The translations under genes and the position numbers were made by a program. This document shows, one piece after another, positions 50,801-58,833 of a stretch of DNA of 64,000 nt. Source of the stretch: GWE2-51-13 sp041736705 (GTDB taxonomy: Bacteria; Bacillota_I; Bacilli_A; Erysipelotrichales; Erysipelotrichaceae); contig JBGSTC010000028.1 of the NCBI GenBank assembly GCA_041736705.1, positions 1 to 64,000 of the forward strand, given 5' to 3'. The notes under the pieces were generated by a model. The model did no database searches. It was not told where the DNA came from and worked only from the letters and a program-made list of their open reading frames with translations. How positions within the stretch are numbered: position 1 is the first letter of the stretch; each line of letters starts with the position of its first letter.

Positions 50801-53800
50801 GGAGGGACCGCTTCTGTCGCGATCTCGATCATCGTTAAGCCGATCAACGATGCACCTGTCGCCAATAACGACGAGTATTCCACCGATGAAGATGAATTAT
50901 TGACTGTACCGGCTCTTGGAGTCCTTGGGAACGATACGGACATTGAAGGAAATCTGTTGACCGCGATTGTCGTCGTCGGACCTCTCCATGGCGAACTCTT
51001 CTTGAACGCCGATGGATCCTTCACCTATCTCCCGGATGCGAACTTCCAGGGAAGCGACTCATTCACCTATAAAGCGAATGATGGCAGCCTTGATTCCAAT
51101 GTTGCGACCGTAACCATCAATGTCGGTGCTGTCAATGATGCCCCGGTTGCCGTTGAAGATGATTATGATGTTGATGAAGATGGTAGCTTAGTCGTCATCG
51201 ATCCCAATGGTGTCCTGTCCAACGATTCGGACCCTGACGGAGATTCATTGACGGCGGTCTTGGTTCTGGACGTTGAACACGGAACGTTGACATTGAATCC
51301 TGATGGAACGTTCACGTATACACCGGATGCGAATTTCCACGGTACCGATAGTTTCACGTACCAAGCCAATGATGGTGATTCTGATTCGAACGTCGTTACG
51401 GTGACTATCACGGTCAATCCGGTGAACGATGCTCCGGTCGCCGTCGAAGACATGTATAGTGTCGATGAAGACGAAACGTTGACCGTTGTGGACCCCGATG
51501 GCGTTTTAGCGAACGATACGGATCTCGATGGCGACGCGTTGAATGCAGTCTTGGTTATGGATGTCCAACATGGAACCTTGACCTTGAATCCTGACGGAAC
51601 GTTCACATATGTTCCTGCGGCGGATTTCAACGGAACGGATTCCTTCACCTACAAAGCGAATGATGGCGATGTAGATTCCAACGTTGTGACGGTGACCATC
51701 ACGGTCGATGCCGTTAATGACGGACCTTCCGCTACAGACGATGCCTACGATATTAATGAAGACGGTGCCTTGATCGTTGTGGATCCTAACGGCATACTAG
51801 CCAACGATTCGGATCTCGATGGTGATATGCTAACTGCGATCTTGGATACCAATGTTCAACACGGAACCTTAACCTTGAATGCAGACGGAACGTTCACCTA
51901 CATTCCGGAAGCAAACTTCTATGGTACGGATTCCTTCACTTATAAAGCCTATGATGGTACGATGGATTCCACTATCGCGACCGTAACGATTACCGTAAAT
52001 CCGGTAAACGATCCTCCGGTTGCGAACAATGATTACTATGTAACGGATGAAGATACTCCGATCACCATCCCGGCGCCTGGCTTCTATGCCAACGACGTCG
52101 ACCCCGACAACGCGATTTACCATAACATTTATAACTACGTGAATGTCGCTGGTTATCTTGATGCCCCGTTTGGCGGCGGCGGAACCTTCACCTATACCCC
52201 GGCTGCGAATTTCACCGGAACCGCCTCGTTCTTCTATGGAATAAGTGATGGTCAATACTCTTCGCAAGCGTACATCTACATCACGGTTCACCCGGTCAAC
52301 GATGGACCTGCAGCCCAAGATGATGAGTATACCATCGATGAAGACACTGTGCTAAGCGTTCCTGCTGCCGGTGTCATGGAAAACGATTCCGACGTCGACG
52401 GACCTTCGCTGAATGTATCCCTGTTGAGCGATGTCTCCAACGGTACCTTGGTCTTGAATCCGGACGGATCCTTCGAATATACCCCGGATGCGAATTTCAA
52501 CGGTGTCGATTCCTTCATATACTCCTTAACCGACGGAACGCTGACAACTAACGCTACCGTAACGATCACGGTCAACCCGATCAACGATGCGCCGGTCGCC
52601 GAAGACGATGCCTACTCCACCAACGAAGACGTACAATTGGTCATCGCCGCCCCGGGTATCCTGGGCAACGATGTCGATGTCGACTCGATCTTCTCGATCG
52701 AAGACCATGGACAACCTGCCAACGGCACGGTCGTCGTACAACCTGACGGATCCTTCATCTATACTCCGAATGCGAACTTCAACGGCGTCGATTCCTTCGT
52801 TTATGGAATCACCGATGGAGAAAACACCGACACCGCGACGGTTACGATCACGGTAAACCCGATCAACGATGTTCCGAGTGCCGATAATAAGACGTTGACC
52901 GTTGCCGAAGGCGGCGCGGGAAATGGCTTGTTCACCGGTTTGGATGGCGACGGAGATGTCTTGACCTTCAAGATCCTTACCCAACCGGTCAACGGTACGG
53001 TCAGCTTCAATGCGACCACCGGAGCCTTCACCTACACGCATAACGGTGGCGAAACCACCAGCGATACCTTCACCTACGCCGTCAACGACGGAAAAGTGGA
53101 TTCCGCTGCCGCAACCGTAGCCATCACCGTAACCCCGGTCAACGATGCCCCGACCGCCGCTGGCGCGACGTACACCGTCCAGATCGGATCCGTATTCAGC
53201 CGTAACTTCATCCGCGGCGACGCCGATGGCGACCCGCTCACCATCAGTATCGTCAATGGACCGGACCGCGGCGCAGTCTCCATCGTCGGTGGACAGTTCA
53301 CCTACACCCACGACGGCGTAACGCTCGACAGTGATACCTTCACCTTCCGCGTCTATGACGGACAAGCCTACTCGCCAATCCGTACAATCCGTGTCAACTT
53401 CACCGCGCTGCCCTTTGAAAACACCGCTCCTGAAGTAACCAATGCCGAATTCGAAACCGAATTCGAAACCCCTCTTGATGAGACGTTAGGTGATTTGGGA
53501 AGTGATTTCGATGATGATGACTTAACCTTCACCTTAGTCACACAACCTGCACACGGAACCGTAACGCTGAATGCCGATGGCACCTTCCGCTACGTCCCCG
53601 ACAACGACTATGAAGGCGATGATAGCTTTACCTACAAGGCGAACGACGGTACCGACGATTCCAACATCGCGACCGTGACGATCACCGTCGGCGAAGAAAT
53701 CATCGTCGATCCGGAACCGACACCTGAGGCGACCTTGCCGTGGTGGTGGTTGCTTGGTTTACTCCCGTTCCTCCTCTTCTTAATCCGCCGCCCGCGTCCT

Positions 53801-54103
53801 GAAGTCCAAGATGTCGTCCTCAATCCTGACGGAACGATCACGACGACTTGGGGTTACCTCGGCCCGCGTCTGATGCATAAAGATTACGACCGCGACGAAT
53901 CCATCCTGGAAGTCGTCTCCGGTGAAGTCAAAGTGCTGCCTCCGGTTGAAAAAGTCCCGTACGAATTCGACCGCGGCCGTCACGAAAACATCTTCAAGAC
54001 GGTATCCGACAAGAACGCCGTCATCCGTTGGACGATCAAGAAGAAAGCCGAAGAACTCGACAAAGAATTGATCGAAAAGATGTTGAAGAAGAATCAGAAA
54101 TAA
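47810..54103 (+). CDS. Giant vWA surface protein with 16 cadherin-like repeats
   Basis: The start is ATG 47810, behind GAAAGGAG; GTG 47792 is too early. The 2097-residue protein has a signal peptide (about residues 1-35), a vWA domain with an intact MIDAS (DTSGS at 79-83, then GYTHLEGG and LGDGFPTRG) and two cysteines that may form a disulphide. From residue 432 to about 1960 run 16 repeats of about 95 residues of the form NDAPVAxDDxYxxDEDxxL, then GVLxNDxDxDGDxLT, HGTLTLNxDGTFTYxPxAxFxGxDSFTYKAxDG. These are Ca-binding, cadherin-like tandem-95 repeats. A membrane segment LPWWWLLGLLPFLLFLI (about 1976-1993) follows, then a cytoplasmic domain of about 100 residues with no LPxTG signal. It is probably an adhesin or contact sensor. 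Confidence 0.88.
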   Translation: MHHFKKFANRVLRIMLVFGFALSTMSFPSSRVVALDPLPPGTVTVNKTAASLGGGFYEITLTITGVPVVKASDIVLVMDTSGSMSSAKMNAMKTAAKNFVDTIIARDEGHRIAIIRFSTSPSLVMDFSQNAASLKSAIDGLSANGYTHLEGGVYQARLLLDSASSIASNSNAIVVLGDGFPTRGYDFDPQYVGPLDYEIRSNGNCRVTVSNANRDNPLNYTGRYNFDYSESIYTVDTDSIWVEKSFTVGGTCSNGDYDDYDFNAEFSLADSVLWQGQQAQAAGATIYSIGLNVDATGQQILSSIANGGYYNGNTGNLDAIYDQIASQIINAGTDAVMNDKMGSAFTFQNISPGYELLDIVYDPATEVMTWDVGTIGSEPMVVKYIIKIDDGLPTGYYPTNEYAELSYTNIEGDPHGEEFPKPIIEHIVIDDNDAPVSMDDTYDVDEDGNLVVVNPNGVLSNDTDADGDSLTTVLVDDVDHGTLTLNADGTFTYVPDANFNGADSFTYKANDSQEDSNIATVTITVNPENDAPVANDDEYSTEEEALLTIPATGVLGNDTDLDGNTLTAIVVVDVAHGVLTLNPDGSFTYLPELNFVGTDSFTYKANDGTLDSNTAKVMITVGAANDAPIAVADDYEVNEDNTLVVIDPNGVLANDSDVDGDVLTAILVDDVDHGTLTLNTDGTFTYVPNANYNGTDTFTYQANDSTANSNVVTVTIAIKPINDAPVAVDNEYDTDEDVTLNVIAPNGVLTNDSDVDGDVLTAVLVDDVDHGTLTLNADGTLTYVPNANYHGNDSFTYKAYDGTAESNLVTVTITVHPVNDAPIANVDEYEVDEDSSLVVIDPNGVLENDTDAEGDSLTAVLVDDVTHGTLTLNSDGTFTYAPDADFHGTDTFTYKANDGSLDSIATTVTIIVRPINDPPVAITDTYETDEDVTLNIPAPGLLGNDYDIDSPSISVYGYAWNSFQGTPNINPDGSFSFVPYPDFVGTASITYYITDGNGGTASVAISIIVKPINDAPVANNDEYSTDEDELLTVPALGVLGNDTDIEGNLLTAIVVVGPLHGELFLNADGSFTYLPDANFQGSDSFTYKANDGSLDSNVATVTINVGAVNDAPVAVEDDYDVDEDGSLVVIDPNGVLSNDSDPDGDSLTAVLVLDVEHGTLTLNPDGTFTYTPDANFHGTDSFTYQANDGDSDSNVVTVTITVNPVNDAPVAVEDMYSVDEDETLTVVDPDGVLANDTDLDGDALNAVLVMDVQHGTLTLNPDGTFTYVPAADFNGTDSFTYKANDGDVDSNVVTVTITVDAVNDGPSATDDAYDINEDGALIVVDPNGILANDSDLDGDMLTAILDTNVQHGTLTLNADGTFTYIPEANFYGTDSFTYKAYDGTMDSTIATVTITVNPVNDPPVANNDYYVTDEDTPITIPAPGFYANDVDPDNAIYHNIYNYVNVAGYLDAPFGGGGTFTYTPAANFTGTASFFYGISDGQYSSQAYIYITVHPVNDGPAAQDDEYTIDEDTVLSVPAAGVMENDSDVDGPSLNVSLLSDVSNGTLVLNPDGSFEYTPDANFNGVDSFIYSLTDGTLTTNATVTITVNPINDAPVAEDDAYSTNEDVQLVIAAPGILGNDVDVDSIFSIEDHGQPANGTVVVQPDGSFIYTPNANFNGVDSFVYGITDGENTDTATVTITVNPINDVPSADNKTLTVAEGGAGNGLFTGLDGDGDVLTFKILTQPVNGTVSFNATTGAFTYTHNGGETTSDTFTYAVNDGKVDSAAATVAITVTPVNDAPTAAGATYTVQIGSVFSRNFIRGDADGDPLTISIVNGPDRGAVSIVGGQFTYTHDGVTLDSDTFTFRVYDGQAYSPIRTIRVNFTALPFENTAPEVTNAEFETEFETPLDETLGDLGSDFDDDDLTFTLVTQPAHGTVTLNADGTFRYVPDNDYEGDDSFTYKANDGTDDSNIATVTITVGEEIIVDPEPTPEATLPWWWLLGLLPFLLFLIRRPRPEVQDVVLNPDGTITTTWGYLGPRLMHKDYDRDESILEVVSGEVKVLPPVEKVPYEFDRGRHENIFKTVSDKNAVIRWTIKKKAEELDKELIEKMLKKNQK
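49103..53690 (+). repeat. 16 tandem repeats of about 285 bp (cadherin-like)
   Basis: The units begin at NDAPV or NDPPV codons and encode about 90-98 residues each. Most are closely alike. Units 6, 11, 14, 15 and 16 are more divergent at the centre or beginning. The DNA of the last units (after about 52580) is richer in GC at third positions than the earlier ones. The near-identity of many units makes copy number unstable by recombination. Confidence 0.85.
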
Positions 54104-54113
54104 TCGATGAATC

Positions 54114-54139
54114 GGACGCTTCGGCGTCCTTTTCTTTTT
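54114..54139 (+). terminator. Terminator after the giant surface gene
   Basis: GGACGC and GCGTCC pair around a TTCG tetraloop and are followed by TTTTCTTTTT. Confidence 0.9.
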
Positions 54140-54151
54140 CGCTCATGCGCC

Positions 54152-54180
54152 TTGTTATGCGATGCACAAGAGAGTACAAT
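54152..54180 (+). promoter_or_regulatory. Promoter for the SPFH-LapA pair
   Basis: TTGTTA (54152-54157) and TACAAT (54175-54180) with 17-base spacing lie 27 bases before the start. Confidence 0.6.
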
Positions 54181-54207
54181 GAACTTATCCTAGAATGGAG
54201 GAAGATC

Positions 54208-56160
54208 ATGAATGATCTGATTTTATGGGCTAGTATCGCAGTGATCGCGCTTTTCGTCCTTTATCTGTTAATCTTTAAAATCTTCGGTTTACGCGTCATC
54301 AATTCCAACGAAGTCGCCGTTGTCGAACAATGGTGGAGTTCCAAGGGATCCTTGAAAGACGCCATCATCGCCTTGCACGGGGAAGCCGGTTATTCACCGG
54401 ATCTGCTGCGTGGCGGGATTCATTTCAAGTCCGTCCTCAAGTATAAAATCCATCGTTATCCTTTGATTACCATCCCTCAGGGACAAATCGCCTATATCTT
54501 TGCGCGGGACGGCCATCCGCTGTCACCGACCCAGACTTTAGGTAAACTAATCCCCGAAGCCAACAATTTCCAGGATGTCCGCGGATTCTTAACCAACGGC
54601 GGACAAAGAGGTCCGCAACGCGGGATCATCCGTGAAGGGACCTATGCGATCAACTTGGCGCAATTCATCGTCATCACACCCAACGACATCAAGATGATTT
54701 CCACCGGCAACCGGTCGGAACGCAATGAAATGGTGTCGATGCAACAGACCTTGGCGGCGCGCAAAGCGTTCCAACCGGTCATCATCATGGGGAATACGGA
54801 CAATACTTCCGATTTGATGGGGATCGTGACCGTCCATGACGGGTCACCCTTGGACGAAGGCGAAATCATCGCCCCTTCCGTCGGTGAAGGACACGCCAGC
54901 TATCAAGATCCGGAAGCGTTCTTGAAACTCGGAGGAAGACGCGGTAAGCAACTTCAAGTCTTGACCGACGGCACCTACTACATCAACCGTCTCTTCGCGA
55001 CGGTCGAATTCCGTCCCAAGACGGTCGTTCCCATCGGTTATGTCGGCATCGTCGTTTCCTTCTACGGAACCGAAGGCGTCGATACCACGGGTGCGGACTA
55101 CCACCATGGCGAATTGGTCGCGCAAGGGTCCAAAGGGGTCCTTGAGAAACCGTTGATGCCGGGTAAATACGCGTTCAACACGGATGCCGGGAAAGTCGTT
55201 CTGGTCCCGACCACCAACATCATCCTGAAGTGGAACAAAGCCGAAACCGGCGACCACAAGTACGACGAAAACCTGACCGAAGTCGACATCATCACCAAGG
55301 ACGCCTTCGAACCGGCTCTGCCGTTGTCGGTCGTCATGCATATCGACTACAAACAGGCGCCGTGGGTCATCCAACGTTTCGGTGACATCAACATGCTGGT
55401 CAACCAGTCGCTGGACCCCTTGGTCAGCGCCTACTTCAAAGACGTCGCCCAGACCAAGACCTTGATCGAACTGATCCAGGAACGTTCCGAAATCCGTGAA
55501 CGCGCGGTCATGGAAATGCGTGCGAAATTCGCCAAGTACAACCTCCAACTGGAAGAAGTCTTGATCGGTACGCCGCGCTCCCCGGTCGCCGATGTCCAGA
55601 TCGAAAACATCCTGACCCAGCTTCGTGAACGTCAGATCGCGGAAGAAAAGAAAGTCACCTACGGAAAGCAACAGGAAGCCGCCGAACGCGAAAAGAGTTT
55701 GCGTGAAGCCCAAGCCGTCGCTGAACAACAAGGTACGCTGACACGTTCCAAGATCCAGATCGAAGTCGAACACAATACCGGTGCCGCCGCCGCGGCACGT
55801 GCCGAACAAGAAGCGAACCAAATCGTTGCGTTGGCGAAAGCGAATGCGACCAGGGTACGCGTCGAAGGGGAAGCGGAAGCTTCCAAGGAATCCAACATCG
55901 GGTTGGCGAAAGCGCAAGCGATCGATGCCCAGGTCAAGGCGTATGGCGGAGCGGAATACCGCGTCATCAACGAAATCGCGGATAAACTCGCCGATGCCAT
56001 CAGCAACGCGACCGTGGACGTCGTCCCCAAGACCATCGTGAATTTCGGCGAGGCACAGGGAAACGACAATTCGATCGTCTCTTCCTTGATGAAACTGCTG
56101 ACGCTTGAAAAACTAGGGGTCAAAGTACCCGGTGTCGAAGAAGTAACCCCGAAGGAGTAA
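54208..56160 (+). CDS. SPFH/flotillin-like membrane scaffold protein
   Basis: The start is ATG 54208 behind AATGGAGGAAG. The 650-residue protein has one N-terminal membrane segment (about 5-27), an SPFH/band-7-like core with INSNEVAVVEQWW at its start, and a long C-terminal Ala/Glu-rich coiled coil with KQQEAAEREKSLREAQAVAEQQ and later ALAKANATRVRVEGEAEA, as in flotillins. An inserted region of about 200 residues splits the usual domain. Flotillins organise fluid membrane patches. The protein is longer than YuaG/FloT-like proteins. A LapA-like membrane protein follows after two bases and is probably a partner. Confidence 0.78.
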   Translation: MNDLILWASIAVIALFVLYLLIFKIFGLRVINSNEVAVVEQWWSSKGSLKDAIIALHGEAGYSPDLLRGGIHFKSVLKYKIHRYPLITIPQGQIAYIFARDGHPLSPTQTLGKLIPEANNFQDVRGFLTNGGQRGPQRGIIREGTYAINLAQFIVITPNDIKMISTGNRSERNEMVSMQQTLAARKAFQPVIIMGNTDNTSDLMGIVTVHDGSPLDEGEIIAPSVGEGHASYQDPEAFLKLGGRRGKQLQVLTDGTYYINRLFATVEFRPKTVVPIGYVGIVVSFYGTEGVDTTGADYHHGELVAQGSKGVLEKPLMPGKYAFNTDAGKVVLVPTTNIILKWNKAETGDHKYDENLTEVDIITKDAFEPALPLSVVMHIDYKQAPWVIQRFGDINMLVNQSLDPLVSAYFKDVAQTKTLIELIQERSEIRERAVMEMRAKFAKYNLQLEEVLIGTPRSPVADVQIENILTQLRERQIAEEKKVTYGKQQEAAEREKSLREAQAVAEQQGTLTRSKIQIEVEHNTGAAAAARAEQEANQIVALAKANATRVRVEGEAEASKESNIGLAKAQAIDAQVKAYGGAEYRVINEIADKLADAISNATVDVVPKTIVNFGEAQGNDNSIVSSLMKLLTLEKLGVKVPGVEEVTPKE

Positions 56161-56162
56161 AC

Positions 56163-56537
56163 ATGCAGCAAATCCGTTTTATCGTATTCATCGCGCTGGC
56201 GATTTTGGTTTCCTTGTTCGCGGTGTTGAACGCCGAAGCGATGACGATCAATTTGATGTTCGCGCGCTATGAAGTCTCGGCGTCGATCATCATCCTGATC
56301 TCCGTCATGTTGGGATCCATCCTGACGGTCCTCTTCGGATTATCGACGCGGGTAAAGATCCATTTCCGCCAACGTGAAACCCGCAAACAGATGGATGCGA
56401 TGCAGAAGCAACTCGACCTCACCGCCAAGACGCTGGAAACGGTGAAACTCAGCGAAGCGGGTTGGAAAGCGAAGTATGAAGAAGCCGTGAAGAAAGCGGA
56501 CCAACCGATCATCGATCCGACAAAGAACCAGGGGTAA
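56163..56537 (+). CDS. LapA-domain (DUF1049) membrane protein
   Basis: The 124-residue protein has two membrane segments with LAILVSLFAVLNAEAMTINLMFARYE (the segment FAVLNAEAMTINLMF is the LapA hallmark) and IIILISVMLGSILTVLFG, and a C-terminal charged coiled coil ending with QPIIDPTKNQG. LapA-family proteins in Gram-negatives help assemble lipopolysaccharide; in Bacillota their role is open. The start follows the SPFH stop by two bases, with AAGGAG inside the SPFH end as the ribosome site. Confidence 0.75.
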   Translation: MQQIRFIVFIALAILVSLFAVLNAEAMTINLMFARYEVSASIIILISVMLGSILTVLFGLSTRVKIHFRQRETRKQMDAMQKQLDLTAKTLETVKLSEAGWKAKYEEAVKKADQPIIDPTKNQG

Positions 56538-56550
56538 CCCGGTTCTTTTT
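56522..56550 (+). terminator. Terminator of the SPFH-LapA pair
   Basis: AAAGAACC and GGTTCTTT pair with an inner GGG/CCC stem and are followed by T residues; the lapA stop lies within it. Confidence 0.8.
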
Positions 56551-56582
56551 TCTTGGATTTATGGGATTCGATTGAATCACGG

Positions 56583-56611
56583 TTGTTTCATGGAAGAAAT
56601 CTAGATACAAT
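56583..56611 (+). promoter_or_regulatory. Promoter for the nucleotidyltransferase gene
   Basis: TTGTTT (56583-56588) and TACAAT (56606-56611) with 17-base spacing lie 25 bases before the start. Confidence 0.55.
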
Positions 56612-56635
56612 GAAAGCAAGAAGCGAGGATACCTT

Positions 56636-57544
56636 ATGCACGAACCAAGTCTAGTCATCTTAGCCGCCGGGATGGGAAGCCGTTATGGCGGATTGAAACA
56701 AATCGACACCGTCGGATCCAACGGGGAAAGCATCATCGATTTTTCGATCTACGATGCGATCATCGCCGGGTTCAAGAAAGTCTACCTGATTATCCGACGC
56801 GAACACGAAGAAGCGTTTAAGAAGGCGCTAACCGATAAAATCACCCGATTCATCCAGGTCGAATTCGTGTTCCAAGATTTAAGCGACCTTCCTGAGGGAT
56901 ATACGGTACCGGAAGGACGGGAAAAACCTTGGGGGACGACCCATGCCTTATTGGCGTGCCGCAATCAAGTAAAAGAACCTTTCGCCATCATCAACGCGGA
57001 CGATTATTATGGAAGGGATGCGTTTGAAAAGATCTATAACTTCCTTAAAAACGAAGTGAAGGACGACGCCTATGGGATGGTTGGCTACAAGTTGAACAAC
57101 ACTTTGACCGACGCCGGGACGGTTTCCAGGGGTGTATGCGAGGTTGTCGACGGAGAGTTGAAAGAAGTGGTCGAACGCTTGAAAATCGCACGCAAAGACG
57201 GCGGTGCGGCGTATACCGAAGATGGCGAGAACTGGACGAAACTTGCGGACGATTCGCTGGTTTCGATGAACTACTGGGGCTTCACCCCGAAAGTCTTCGA
57301 GACCGCACGACGTCGTTTCGATCTTTTCCTCAACAGATCGCTTGCCGGTAATCCGATGAAGTGCGAACATGTCCTTCCGACGATGATCGGGGAATGCCTG
57401 GAAGAAGGAAGCTTGACCGTGAAAGTATTGTCCTCCGCCGAACGTTGGTTCGGAGTGACTTACCGCGAAGACAAACCCGAAGTCGTCGCGATGTTGGCGA
57501 AGATGAAAGAAGACGGGAAATATCCCTTCGATCTCTGGAAATAA
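56636..57544 (+). CDS. NDP-sugar nucleotidyltransferase-like protein
   Basis: The 302-residue protein starts with the GT-A-type nucleotidyltransferase signature LVILAAGMGSRYGGLKQ and has IINADDYYGRDAF as the metal-binding Asp pair and a later WFGVTYREDKPEV. It probably makes or recycles an NDP-sugar, but the sugar and the nucleotide cannot be named. Members of this group are often found as lone housekeeping-like genes in Bacillota. It has its own promoter. AAGCGAGGATA precedes the start. Confidence 0.78.
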   Translation: MHEPSLVILAAGMGSRYGGLKQIDTVGSNGESIIDFSIYDAIIAGFKKVYLIIRREHEEAFKKALTDKITRFIQVEFVFQDLSDLPEGYTVPEGREKPWGTTHALLACRNQVKEPFAIINADDYYGRDAFEKIYNFLKNEVKDDAYGMVGYKLNNTLTDAGTVSRGVCEVVDGELKEVVERLKIARKDGGAAYTEDGENWTKLADDSLVSMNYWGFTPKVFETARRRFDLFLNRSLAGNPMKCEHVLPTMIGECLEEGSLTVKVLSSAERWFGVTYREDKPEVVAMLAKMKEDGKYPFDLWK

Positions 57545-57569
57545 GAAAACAGGCGTACGCCTGTTTTCT
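57544..57569. terminator. Bidirectional terminator
   Basis: A perfect 26-base palindrome centred on GTAC with AGAAAACAGGC arms separates the two convergent genes and provides A/T tracts on both sides. Confidence 0.8.
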
Positions 57570-57574
57570 CTTGT

Positions 57575-58723
57575 TTAGTTGAAGATTTTGGAGAGGAGTT
57601 CGGCGGAGATCACAAACGTTCCGACCGTGGCGAAGAGGTTCGCGAAGACCACCACCATCAAGATCCGCAAGACACGGTTCTTCCAGAACCCTTTGAGGGA
57701 GGAGGCATCGGTGTTGATCCTCAGGAAATCCTCGACCTTGGGTTTATGGACCCAGGCTTCCATCAATCCCGCGAACCATCCGGTGGCCAGAAACGGACTC
57801 AATGCGCCAAGGGGCGCCATGACGAAGGCGGTCAGGATACTGAAGGGATGACCCAGGGCGACCATCGTACCCAAGGCGGCGAAGGTTCCGTTGATCAAGA
57901 CGAAGCGGAGGATCGTATCCATCGCCAGCGAAGGGACTTTCCATACCGCCGCGACCAAGAGGACGACAAGCAAGCCGGGGACGATGTATTGGCTAAGTTT
58001 CGATAGGTTCGACTTCTTCGGAAGTTCAAGCAAAGGTTGCAGTTCATAATCGTTGTGGATGTTCTTCAGGATCCCTTGGACATGGGCGGCCCCGACCACC
58101 GCGACGATTTTCTTGCGTCGGCTGTGTTTGAGAGAATAGGCCATCACGCGGTCGCGTTCATACACCAAGGTTTCGACGATACTTGGGAACTTACCCGAGA
58201 ATTCGCTCATCATCGACGTAATCAAATCCCCTTGTTTCAGGTTCTCGATCTCGGCTTCCGAGATCTTTTCCGTATCGAAGGCGGAACCGATCAGAGCGAC
58301 CAACAGGTTCCATTTATCCAACCAACGCATCGAGCGCCAGATACGCAGAAACGTGGTCTGAATGTCCCGGTCGATGCATTCCACTTTGAGATTCAACTCC
58401 GTGGCGAGCTGGATCGCGGTCCGCATCTCTTCGCCGACCCGCACATCCATCTGTTTCGCTAAACGGTCCTGATAGGAAGACAAGACGATGTTGGCTAGCA
58501 GGAAACCGACTTTCTTCTGTTTGATGATCTGCGTGATATCCATCTTCTCCCAGCTTTTCCCGTCGGTGAGCGCTTGATATCTGCCTTTGTCCAACTCGAT
58601 CGCGATGGCGTCCGGTTGGACTTCCTCGACGACCCGACGGACTTCATCCGCGCTTTCCTGCGAGACATGGGCGGTTCCGATCAAGTAGATTTCTTTGTTT
58701 TCTAGTACGATATGTTCGATCAT
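57575..58723 (-). CDS. TraB/PrgY-family membrane protein
   Basis: The 382-residue protein has the TraB opening IYLIGTAHVSQESADEV and the later VVGAAHVQGI, the two conserved GTAH/GAAH histidine motifs, and EELDKGRY-type IELDKGRY. The N-terminal soluble domain of about 250 residues is followed by three or four membrane segments (about 252-380). In Enterococcus, members shut down peptide pheromones, and the fold resembles metal-dependent peptidases. The role here is not known. It has its own promoter on the minus strand. Confidence 0.85.
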   Translation of the reverse strand: MIEHIVLENKEIYLIGTAHVSQESADEVRRVVEEVQPDAIAIELDKGRYQALTDGKSWEKMDITQIIKQKKVGFLLANIVLSSYQDRLAKQMDVRVGEEMRTAIQLATELNLKVECIDRDIQTTFLRIWRSMRWLDKWNLLVALIGSAFDTEKISEAEIENLKQGDLITSMMSEFSGKFPSIVETLVYERDRVMAYSLKHSRRKKIVAVVGAAHVQGILKNIHNDYELQPLLELPKKSNLSKLSQYIVPGLLVVLLVAAVWKVPSLAMDTILRFVLINGTFAALGTMVALGHPFSILTAFVMAPLGALSPFLATGWFAGLMEAWVHKPKVEDFLRINTDASSLKGFWKNRVLRILMVVVFANLFATVGTFVISAELLSKIFN

Positions 58724-58744
58724 AGCGACCTGCTTTCTTTCATC

Positions 58745-58773
58745 ATTATAGTGAAAGTGAAAACGAAGTGCAA
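58745..58773 (-). promoter_or_regulatory. Promoter for the TraB-family gene
   Basis: On the minus strand TTGCAC (58773-58768) and TATAAT (58750-58745) are separated by 17 bases and lie 22 bases before the start. Confidence 0.7.
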
Positions 58774-58833
58774 ATGATTCTCGCCGCGTGCAAAATCCGG
58801 TGTTTCATGATACCCTAACAACAGGTGAAAAAC

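Noticed and set aside
53730..53800. LPxTG-type sortase signal at the end of the giant surface protein
   Set aside because: The sequence reads LPWWW, there is no Thr-Gly, and about 100 residues follow the membrane helix.
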